Below are positions 1-5,954 of a stretch of 13,399 nucleotides of DNA, piece after piece. The position numbers and the translations under genes were made by a program. A model generated the notes under the pieces. The model was not told the origin of the DNA. It saw only the letters and a program-made list of their open reading frames with translations, and ran no database searches. This DNA comes from Clostridia bacterium. Its GTDB lineage: Bacteria; Bacillota; Clostridia; Christensenellales; UBA1242. The stretch's first letter is position 1. Each line of letters starts with the position of its first letter. The stretch lies in contig JAFYKU010000115.1 of NCBI GenBank assembly GCA_017537405.1, positions 1-13,399 on the forward strand, in the 5' to 3' direction.

Positions 1-312
1 CATTTTTTAATTTGGTTAAACCATTGCAGAAATTTCTTGTGGAGTATATTTTTTGCCACCCATAGAAACTTTTTCTGCAGTTCCCATTTTACGCTTAATT
101 GAAATAATTGTATCTTCTGCATTAGATACAGCTTGGCGTTTTGCAACTTGACCAACGATGCGTTCGCCGGATTTAGTAACCCCAACTACTGATGGAGTAG
201 TACGCCCACCCTCACTGTTGGCAATAACTACTGGTTCGCTGCCTTCAATAACTGAGACACAACTATTGGTTGTACCTAAGTCAATACCGATAATTTTGTT
301 TGTTGTTTTCAT
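1..312 (-). CDS. dnaK: DnaK (Hsp70) N-terminal part, frame interrupted and cut by window edge
   Basis: This is the start of the Hsp70 chaperone DnaK, the ATP-driven partner of GrpE and DnaJ in cytoplasmic protein folding. The first 98 codons show the nucleotide-binding domain start: IIGIDLGTTNSCVSVIEG at about residues 7-24, then EGGRTTPSVV and the conserved KRKMG region. The start is fixed by an AAGGAG ribosome site at 319-324, and the gene follows grpE after a 65-base gap. The frame stops at a TAA (complement of 16-18), directly after ISAMV. One extra T in the T-run (complement of 18-20) would continue the reading as LTKLKN, the expected DnaK continuation. The gene is therefore frameshifted here, really or through a sequence error, and runs off the window. 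Identity is near certain; functional status is open. Confidence 0.93.
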
Positions 313-318
313 TTTTTT

Positions 319-324
319 CTCCTT
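319..324 (-). promoter_or_regulatory. dnaK ribosome binding site
   Basis: AAGGAG on the minus strand, seven to eight bases before the dnaK ATG at 312. It fixes the start. No CIRCE copy or strong separate promoter is visible between grpE and dnaK, so dnaK probably depends on the hrcA promoter. Confidence 0.8.
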
Positions 325-377
325 ATTTTTTATTCTTAATTTTTATATAGAACTTAACTTTCGTTAGTTTACATAAC

Positions 378-887
378 TCACTTTCCGGAAACTTTCACCA
401 TTGACGGCCGTAAGACATTACCATGGAAAGTAAATCCAGTTTGCCATTCTTCCAAGATTTGGTCCGGCTCGACACCGTCCACCTTTTCCACTGCAACCGC
501 GTTATGCAATTTAGGATCAAACGCTTGGTCTTTGGTAACGATAGCTTCAATACCTAATTTTTGGAAAAGGTCGTCCAATTTCTTGCGAATGATATCAAAC
601 CCAGCCAAATCAGCTGGATCGGCAATTTTTTTACCAGCTTCCACTACACCGTCAAAAATTGGTAACAATAAATTAATCACATAAGATTGACCGTCTTGGA
701 AAGCTGCCGTAACTGCATTTTGTGTGCGGCGTTTATAGTTTTCAAATTCAGCTTTTTGATATTTAGCTAAATCTAAATTTTCTTTAACTTTAGCTTCCAA
801 TTCAGCAATTACTTGCGCCGTATCTGGAACACTTTCGTTTTTTTCTTCTGCGGCAGTAGTTTCCGTTGTTGCATCATTTTTTTCCAT
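378..887 (-). CDS. grpE: GrpE nucleotide exchange factor
   Basis: GrpE releases ADP from DnaK so that the chaperone cycle can restart; it acts in the cytoplasm as a dimer. The 169-residue protein has the usual order: an acidic, Thr/Glu-rich flexible N-terminus (about 1-30), a charged coiled-coil helix (about 30-85, with the YQKAEFENYKRR motif), and the C-terminal beta domain ending in the family signature GFTFHGNVLRPSMVKVS. An AGGAGGT ribosome site (895-901) sits eight bases before the ATG. The gene begins inside the last codons of hrcA (14-base overlap), which suggests translational coupling. Its neighbours hrcA and dnaK confirm the assignment. It ends in TGA. Confidence 0.97.
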   Translation of the reverse strand: MEKNDATTETTAAEEKNESVPDTAQVIAELEAKVKENLDLAKYQKAEFENYKRRTQNAVTAAFQDGQSYVINLLLPIFDGVVEAGKKIADPADLAGFDIIRKKLDDLFQKLGIEAIVTKDQAFDPKLHNAVAVEKVDGVEPDQILEEWQTGFTFHGNVLRPSMVKVSGK

Positions 888-1917
888 CTTTATTACCTCC
901 TGTTTGATTTTCTAACAATCGTTGTTCTTTAGTTTGTGATAACAACGCATACAAGGCAATGATAAGTTGTTTATAGTCAATGCGATCCGGACCAACAAGT
1001 CCGATACTTGCCACATTTTCGCCACAAACATTATAGTTAAATTTGATAATCGAACTATCGGCTAACATTTCGTTATCAATTTCGGCTCCGATGACTACCG
1101 TATCTTCAGCATCTAAAGCTCTACTCATTGTGGCATCATCGCTAACCGCTTTACTAATTTGACGAACTCTTTCAATATCATTGTATTCTGGAATTTCCAA
1201 CAATTTGATGGTATTCAAATTACGGTTAATGTTGGTGTCAATGAATTTCTCTAGTTGCTTACTAATGCTTTGGCACAGTTCACCGAAAAAGGTTAAATCC
1301 GCTTTAATGTTTTCGGCAATATTGGATAAGCTATCCAACATTTGCTGTAATGTTAAGCCACGAACTTTCGTATTCAACGCTGCGCTGGCGTCTTCGGCTT
1401 GCTTATTCGTTAAAGGCTCATTGGTATGTAAAGTCCCATTTAAGCTACCTGCACTGGTTTTAATTAAGATCATGGTGTCACCTTCCAATAAAGGAACCAA
1501 CATCACGTCAACAATGTGCAAGGTTGCAAAATTGGTTTTTACTACTACCGGTAAATTAAAAGCTTGCGTAATTTTTTCGGTTAAATTTTGAACAATATTT
1601 GGCAAACTTTGTACGCGTTCGGAAACCATATTAGCCGCGAAAGATAACTCGCCGGCCTTAATGTTCATTTCGCCCAAAATTTTATTAACATAAGCACGGT
1701 ATCCCGTAGTAGTAGGCACGCGTCCACCACTGGTGTGGACTTGGCGCAAATACCCCATTTGTTCTAACGTTTTCAAGTCGTTACGAATAGTCGCCGATGA
1801 TTTAGCAAGATCACCACGATTCGCTAAGGTTCCCGATGCAATCGGTACTGCGTTACGAATGTACTCTTCAACGCTAATCATCAAAAGATTCTCTAACCTA
1901 CTTGATAACTCTGACAT
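874..1917 (-). CDS. hrcA: HrcA heat-inducible transcription repressor
   Basis: HrcA represses class I heat-shock genes by binding CIRCE operators; its folding depends on GroEL, which links repression to chaperone load. The N-terminal winged helix (about residues 1-80) contains the recognition region SSATIRNDLKTLEQMGYL and the SGGRVPTTTGYRAYV turn typical of the family. The HrcA effector domain follows to the C-terminus (GLVGPDRIDYKQLI near the end). Length (about 347) is normal. Start choice: ATG at 1917 (MSELSSRLEN) lies 12 bases after GGAGG; an in-frame GTG at 1926 lies only 3 bases after it. I prefer the ATG, but both spacings are imperfect. First gene of the hrcA-grpE-dnaK operon, with a CIRCE-like site over its own ribosome site, so it is probably autoregulated. 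Confidence 0.96.
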   Translation of the reverse strand: MSELSSRLENLLMISVEEYIRNAVPIASGTLANRGDLAKSSATIRNDLKTLEQMGYLRQVHTSGGRVPTTTGYRAYVNKILGEMNIKAGELSFAANMVSERVQSLPNIVQNLTEKITQAFNLPVVVKTNFATLHIVDVMLVPLLEGDTMILIKTSAGSLNGTLHTNEPLTNKQAEDASAALNTKVRGLTLQQMLDSLSNIAENIKADLTFFGELCQSISKQLEKFIDTNINRNLNTIKLLEIPEYNDIERVRQISKAVSDDATMSRALDAEDTVVIGAEIDNEMLADSSIIKFNYNVCGENVASIGLVGPDRIDYKQLIIALYALLSQTKEQRLLENQTGGNKDGKK

Positions 1918-1919
1918 TG

Positions 1920-1946
1920 CTAGCACTTACCTCCTTGTACTGCTAA
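1920..1946 (-). promoter_or_regulatory. CIRCE-like HrcA operator
   Basis: On the minus strand the site reads TTAGCAGTA, nine bases CAAGGAGGT, then AAGTGCTAG. The CIRCE consensus is TTAGCACTC-N9-GAGTGCTAA; each arm matches 7 of 9 positions and the spacer is exactly nine. It lies just downstream of the -10 box and contains the hrcA Shine-Dalgarno sequence in its spacer. In RNA the arms could also pair and place the ribosome site in a loop. HrcA binding is inferred from consensus and context. Confidence 0.85.
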
Positions 1947-1947
1947 T

Positions 1948-1974
1948 ATTATATGCAAAAGTTAGCAATGTCAA
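1948..1974 (-). promoter_or_regulatory. hrcA operon promoter (sigma-A type)
   Basis: Minus strand: TTGACA (1969-1974) and TATAAT (1948-1953), both perfect hexamers, but with a 15-base spacer instead of about 17. Transcription should start inside the adjoining CIRCE site. A shifted -10 reading (TAATAT) would give normal spacing. Confidence 0.7.
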
Positions 1975-2014
1975 CCCTTTTTTGCCAATTTTTTTTATTT
2001 AGCTAAATTATGGC

Positions 2015-2809
2015 TTAATAAAGCCCCCACTCTGCCAGTTTTTCAAAACCGCCGATTTGTCGAATATAGTCTTGCGCAACTTTCACAATTTCGGCATAAG
2101 GTTTTCCGTCAACCGTAGTATCACCAATCGCACAAGAAAGTTCTACTGGCTTTCCCGTTGCTTGCGCTTGCAGGAAAGCGTAAATATTTATACTAACATC
2201 GGCTTTAGATAAATCTTTACCATGGATACCTCCACCGGTTACACTATGACCCAAATCACTGCCTAATTTACGATTGGTTGCTCCTGTATCAACATCTGTT
2301 CCGCCTGTCCAGTCGCCTAATGGATTAACAATTGTTTCATAGCCAGCCGCTTCATATTTTTTTTGTAACATCGCACTGCTAGCATTACTTTGGCAGATTA
2401 CTAATTTTTTACCATCTAATATATATTTACCGTCATAAGGATAATCATGATAAATTTCACGCGCAATCGCTGACAGAGCTTTTTCTTCATCGGTCAAAGG
2501 AACACCTTTAAAAATGCCATTATCGCCACATCGTAAACCTTCACTTTGATTCAGTGCCAAGAATTCATCTTGTGGCACAACTTTCAAAATAACTTTTAAA
2601 TTACCAGCAATGCGGCGGACAATCGACGAAATTTCTTTGCGCGGTAATTTGACACTGGTTTCCATAATAATGGTGCAGACACCATGCCCCGCCAAAACTT
2701 CAACCGCAATGCGTGGGTTTTCATCTAATTCATATGCTAAATCAACAATCGCACCCGCAATGCAATCAGCAACTTTATCTGGATGGGCTGGATTGACTTT
2801 TTCTATCAT
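2015..2809 (-). CDS. metK: Compact S-adenosylmethionine synthetase (methionine adenosyltransferase)
   Basis: MetK makes S-adenosylmethionine from methionine and ATP. This copy has 264 residues against roughly 380-400 for standard bacterial MetK. It keeps an HPDK motif at residues 9-12 (usually part of EGHPDK), the acidic AVEVLAGHGV strand, a GDNG loop (GDQG in E. coli), and a C-terminal core with NPLGDW, GGTDVDTG, NRK, GGGIHGKD and SKAD. These match the metal- and phosphate-binding residues of E. coli MetK (from memory D238, K245, K265, K269). The N-terminus begins only eight residues before HPDK, the central domain is much reduced, and the last 60 or so residues of the standard protein are missing. 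No Shine-Dalgarno is visible; a promoter abuts the ATG. Activity is likely but untested; a diverged paralogue is the alternative. Confidence 0.88.
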   Translation of the reverse strand: MIEKVNPAHPDKVADCIAGAIVDLAYELDENPRIAVEVLAGHGVCTIIMETSVKLPRKEISSIVRRIAGNLKVILKVVPQDEFLALNQSEGLRCGDNGIFKGVPLTDEEKALSAIAREIYHDYPYDGKYILDGKKLVICQSNASSAMLQKKYEAAGYETIVNPLGDWTGGTDVDTGATNRKLGSDLGHSVTGGGIHGKDLSKADVSINIYAFLQAQATGKPVELSCAIGDTTVDGKPYAEIVKVAQDYIRQIGGFEKLAEWGLY

Positions 2810-2815
2810 TAGTTT

Positions 2816-2843
2816 TTTATACCTTTTAATCGGGAATTTACAA
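2816..2843 (-). promoter_or_regulatory. Putative metK promoter, leaderless geometry
   Basis: Minus strand TTGTAA (2838-2843), 16 bases, TATAAA (2816-2821), then only six bases to the metK ATG. The expected start of transcription falls on or beside the start codon. The AAAAGG at the -10 edge is too far from ATG to be a good ribosome site. Confidence 0.5.
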
Positions 2844-2852
2844 GTAATTATA

Positions 2853-2927
2853 TGGTCGGGGTGGCGGGAATTGAACCCACTGCCTCTTGCACCCGAAACA
2901 AGCGCGATACCGATTCGCTACACCCCG
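2853..2927 (-). tRNA. tRNA-Pro (anticodon CGG)
   Basis: A complete cloverleaf can be drawn on the minus strand. Acceptor CGGGGTG pairs with CACCCCG; D arm GCGA/TCGC; anticodon arm CTTGT/GCAAG with loop TTCGGGT, giving anticodon CGG with G at position 37 as in proline tRNAs. The variable loop is five bases, the T arm is GTGGG/CCCGC around TTCAATT, the discriminator base is A, and CCA is encoded. It lies 43 bases upstream of metK on the same strand with no clear terminator between them. Confidence 0.96.
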
Positions 2928-2937
2928 TGTTCAAACC

Positions 2938-2966
2938 ATACTAACACATTTCAGTTGACGAAGCAA
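2938..2966 (-). promoter_or_regulatory. Putative tRNA-Pro promoter (extended -10)
   Basis: Minus strand TTGCTT (2961-2966), 17 bases, TAGTAT (2938-2943) preceded by TGT, an extended -10 form. The predicted start lies three to four bases before the mature tRNA 5' end. On the plus strand a TTGACG at 2955-2960 is a possible but unpaired -35 for the divergent lipoprotein gene. Confidence 0.45.
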
Positions 2967-3016
2967 TAACTTTATGAAAAACTGAGTTTACTTTAATAAA
3001 AATTAGGAGCTTACTT

Positions 3017-4264
3017 ATGAAAAATTGGTTACGGATTTTAATCCTATGTTGTGTTTGTGTTTGCACTGCATTTACTTTTGTTGCGTGTGATTCTTTGGCT
3101 AACGCAACAAATGAGAATACCCCACAAAATTCAACCGAAGGTAGCTCTGGCGAAACTACAGTTCCAGCACCAGAAGAACCAACAAATCCCATCGTTCCAA
3201 GTGACCCACTACCAGAAGAACCAAGTGACCCAGAAATTAACATTCCAGAACCAGAAAATCCTACGCCATGCCAACATACTACATATAGTGATTGGGAAAT
3301 TATTACACCCGCAACTTGCACTACTGCTGGACAACAGCAACGCATCTGCCTTGACTGCGACAAAATTGAAGAACAAATAATTCAAGCCAATGGACACAAA
3401 CATATCGAAAATATTATTGATGCAACTTGTGGCACTGCGGGCAGTAAAACTGTTACTTGCGAAAATTGCGACTACAACGAAGTAGTAACAATCCCTGCGA
3501 CCGGTAAACATCAAATGCAAAGTCAAGTTACTACACCAGCAACTTGTCTAGACGGTGTAATAACGCATTCATGTAGCATTTGCGGTCATTCCGAAACTGA
3601 AACAATCCCAGCCAATGGCAATCACGGATACGAAAGCTCAATCACCCAAGCAGCGACTTGCGGTGCCGACGGTGTTAAAACATACTGTTGTCGATACTGT
3701 GCTCACGAATACACGGAAACAATTCCTGCTACTGACAAACATGATTTTGACCACGATAATCCAACAACCGTAATTAATCCTAGCTGTAGTACGGCCGGTC
3801 AACAAAAGATTACCTGCAAAATTTGTCAACACTACTACACAGAAGAAATTGCCAAGCTAGACCATGATTATGTGAATCATCAATGTGTACACTGCGGCGA
3901 GTATCAAAACCCCATGGAAAATTTAGTTGGTTCAACTTGGTCAATTACCAACGGCAGTGGTTATAAAGCGAAATGGTCAATAACTTTTGATGATAAGTCA
4001 TATACTACCTTTTACATTGACAAAAATGGCGAATTACAACCGCGAAAATACGATGGAACCTATCAAGTAATTCCCACCCCAGACAAAAACACTGGAATTA
4101 TAACTTATATAATCAATCTATATCTTGATGAACCCCAAGATGGTAGTCTTGCAGAGTTAAACTTAACTTATAGTTTTGAAGACGGTCAACACACCTTAAG
4201 CGGTTTAACTATCGCCAACTCAACGACAGATAGTACTTTCATTTTTATGGGATATGGGGTATGA
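3017..4264 (+). CDS. Cysteine-repeat surface lipoprotein with beta-rich C-terminal domain
   Basis: A predicted secreted lipoprotein of 415 residues. A signal peptide with hydrophobic core (residues 6-22) ends in a lipobox FVAC, so Cys24 should be lipidated and anchor the protein outside the membrane. A Pro/Glu/Ser-rich linker (about 35-84) follows. Residues 85-293 hold five tandem repeats and a partial sixth, each with ATC-x2-AG (or similar), a C-x2-C pair and a closing IPA-G-H/K-H segment. Such repeats are common in surface proteins of gut Bacillota; their function is not established, though paired cysteines suggest metal binding or disulfides. Residues about 300-415 form a beta-strand-rich domain starting LVGSTW, lipocalin-like in pattern only. 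AGGAG at 3005-3009 supports the start. It ends seven bases before the argS start, so the two are probably co-transcribed. Confidence 0.92.
   Translation: MKNWLRILILCCVCVCTAFTFVACDSLANATNENTPQNSTEGSSGETTVPAPEEPTNPIVPSDPLPEEPSDPEINIPEPENPTPCQHTTYSDWEIITPATCTTAGQQQRICLDCDKIEEQIIQANGHKHIENIIDATCGTAGSKTVTCENCDYNEVVTIPATGKHQMQSQVTTPATCLDGVITHSCSICGHSETETIPANGNHGYESSITQAATCGADGVKTYCCRYCAHEYTETIPATDKHDFDHDNPTTVINPSCSTAGQQKITCKICQHYYTEEIAKLDHDYVNHQCVHCGEYQNPMENLVGSTWSITNGSGYKAKWSITFDDKSYTTFYIDKNGELQPRKYDGTYQVIPTPDKNTGIITYIINLYLDEPQDGSLAELNLTYSFEDGQHTLSGLTIANSTTDSTFIFMGYGV
3269..3895 (+). repeat. Tandem cysteine repeat within the lipoprotein (five copies plus a partial)
   Basis: Protein-level repeats of about 37-40 residues. 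Cysteine positions by copy: C101/C111/C114; C138/C148/C151; C177/C186/C189; C215/C225/C228; C257/C267/C270; and a partial copy with C290/C293, preceded by a lone C85. Most copies end with an (I)PA-x-G-x-H segment. DNA identity between copies is low, so these are old duplications held by protein-level selection. Confidence 0.85.
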
Positions 4265-4271
4265 TAAAGTA

Positions 4272-5903
4272 ATGAATATTAAACAAATTATTGAACAACG
4301 CCTACAAAAAATTGAACCAACTGCGACTCTCTCAGTGAGTGATAAAGCCGATTTTCAATGCAATACGGCTTTTGCGTTGGCAAAACAGCAACATCAAAAT
4401 CCAGCAGTTATCGCTAGTAAGATTGTTGACCAGTGGAATCAGGAAAACAGTGATTTGGCAACCGCATCTGCTATTGGTGGATTTATTAATTTCACTTTAA
4501 GCGATAATCAATTACAACAAATGGCGGAATTTATCTTGCAAAATAACCGTCTACCCTTACCCGAACAAAAACAGCGCACAGTGTTTTTTGACTATGGTGG
4601 CGCCAATACAGCCAAAGAATTACATATCGGACATTTACGCTCCCCGATTATTGGCGAAGCCTTAAAACGCGTTTTCCAAGCATTTGGACATAAAACTATA
4701 GCTGATTCTTATCTCGGAGACTGGGGTTTACAAAATGGTTTAGTAATTGCATCTCTACTTGAAAAAGGAATTGATTGCGACCAAGTTACTTTGGATATGT
4801 TGGGTGAACTTTACCCAGAAGCATCAAAACGCAAAAATGTTGACCCAGAATTTTACGAACGCGCTGCGACGGTTACAGCTAAATTACAAAATCTAGAGGA
4901 ACCTTATTACAGCATGTGGCAAAAGCTGCGTACTTTATCTGTTCAACAAATTCAAAAAAACTATAAGAAATTAAATTGCACTTTTGATTTGTACAATGGT
5001 GAAAGTTCATACCAAACTAATGTTGACACTATAATGAACATTTTAGAAAAGAAAGGTTTACTGGAAAAATCACAAGGTGCCTTGATTGTTAATGTTGCAA
5101 CACCTGAAGACCAAAAACCGATGCCACCTGTTATTGTCAAAAAACAAAATGGTGGCGATTTGTATGCAACATCAGATATTTCAGCAATTTACACGCGTAT
5201 GCAACAATATCAGCCAGACCAATTTGTTTATATCACAGATGCGCGCCAGAAACTTCATTTTGAACAAATCTTCCGTGTGACTCGTTTGGCTGGTTTGGTT
5301 CCCGAATCTACTACACTAACCCATGTGGGTTTCGGTACAATTAACGGTAAAGATGGCAAGCCGTTCAAAACTCGTGATGGCGGTACAATTAAATTGGAAG
5401 ATATTATGAATATTGTATCCAATGCAACTACAGAATTTGCAGTTGGATTGTCCGCAATTAAATTCGCCGATTTAATTAATCAAGTACATAAGGACTATGT
5501 TTTTGATTTACAAAAATGTACTTCCTTTGAAGGTAAAACAGGACCTTATATTTTGTACACAATTGTCCGTATTAATGCAATATTCAACAAAATTGGCGAC
5601 TTTACTTGCGATTTCACAAACTTAGGTAAATACATGACCCCTGCTATTCGCAATGTTTTGATTAGCATCATTAAATTAACTGAATCTTACAATGTTGCGA
5701 TGAATACATTGTCATTAAACTCAATTACTGAGTCCATTTATAATTTAGCGAATAGTTTTACAACTTTCTATGCCGACCAAAACATTATTCACGAAACAGA
5801 TTTAAACAAACAAGCTTTATACTTATCGGTAGCCAAATTAACTAAAACTGCCTTAGAAATTGGTTTACACACCTTAGCAATTGATACTGTCGAAAAGATG
5901 TAA
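4272..5903 (+). CDS. argS: Arginyl-tRNA synthetase
   Basis: ArgS charges tRNA-Arg with arginine in the cytoplasm. At 543 residues it is slightly short but complete. An N-terminal tRNA-recognition domain covers about 1-85 (GFINFTLSD). The class I catalytic core has AKELHIGHLRS (HIGH at 118-121) and GKPFKTRDGGTIKL (about 362-375), which stands in for KMSKS as usual in ArgS. DARQKLHFEQIF is also typical. The DALR anticodon domain starts near GPYILYTIVRINAIF and ends EKM. I chose ATG 4272, which gives MNIKQIIEQRL, a normal ArgS start; an in-frame ATG at 4254 overlaps the lipoprotein gene. GGGG at 4256-4259 is a weak, distant ribosome site, so coupling to the upstream gene is likely. A tRNA-Arg(UCG) gene lies elsewhere in the window. 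Confidence 0.97.
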   Translation: MNIKQIIEQRLQKIEPTATLSVSDKADFQCNTAFALAKQQHQNPAVIASKIVDQWNQENSDLATASAIGGFINFTLSDNQLQQMAEFILQNNRLPLPEQKQRTVFFDYGGANTAKELHIGHLRSPIIGEALKRVFQAFGHKTIADSYLGDWGLQNGLVIASLLEKGIDCDQVTLDMLGELYPEASKRKNVDPEFYERAATVTAKLQNLEEPYYSMWQKLRTLSVQQIQKNYKKLNCTFDLYNGESSYQTNVDTIMNILEKKGLLEKSQGALIVNVATPEDQKPMPPVIVKKQNGGDLYATSDISAIYTRMQQYQPDQFVYITDARQKLHFEQIFRVTRLAGLVPESTTLTHVGFGTINGKDGKPFKTRDGGTIKLEDIMNIVSNATTEFAVGLSAIKFADLINQVHKDYVFDLQKCTSFEGKTGPYILYTIVRINAIFNKIGDFTCDFTNLGKYMTPAIRNVLISIIKLTESYNVAMNTLSLNSITESIYNLANSFTTFYADQNIIHETDLNKQALYLSVAKLTKTALEIGLHTLAIDTVEKM

Positions 5904-5921
5904 TCAAAAAGCATATATTAT

Positions 5922-5954
5922 AAAAAATTCCTTTATTGATTAAAGGAATTTTTT
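5922..5954. terminator. Bidirectional rho-independent terminator between argS and the foldase gene
   Basis: Perfect 14-bp inverted repeat: AAAAAATTCCTTTA (5922-5935), loop TTGAT, TAAAGGAATTTTTT (5941-5954). The A-run and T-run at the ends serve both directions. The genes are convergent. The right arm overlaps the last codons and stop of the minus-strand foldase gene. Confidence 0.88.

Noticed and set aside
14..26. Programmed -1 frameshift in dnaK
   Set aside because: There is no slippery heptamer of the X-XXY-YYZ type and the valine tRNA would re-pair badly on GGT; a sequence error or mutation is simpler.
1181..1591. Open frame on the plus strand inside hrcA
   Set aside because: Shadow of a well-recognised HrcA; no ribosome site or promoter and no recognisable protein.
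2012..2025. Hairpin GGCTT-TATT-AAGCC over the metK stop codon as a terminator
   Set aside because: On the minus strand it is followed by ATAATTTAGC, not a T-run, and the stem is only five pairs. The 12-bp palindrome ATTTAGCTAAAT at 1997-2008 just beyond it also lacks a T-run in the right direction. Read-through into hrcA remains possible.
3209..3526. Long open frames on the minus strand opposite the cysteine-repeat lipoprotein
   Set aside because: They mirror the low-complexity and repeat coding of the plus-strand gene, lack ribosome sites, and the plus-strand protein has clear signal, repeat and domain structure.
4254..4271. Upstream ATG at 4254 as the argS start
   Set aside because: It would overlap the lipoprotein gene, its GGGA lies only one base away, and MNIKQIIEQRL from 4272 matches the usual ArgS start better.
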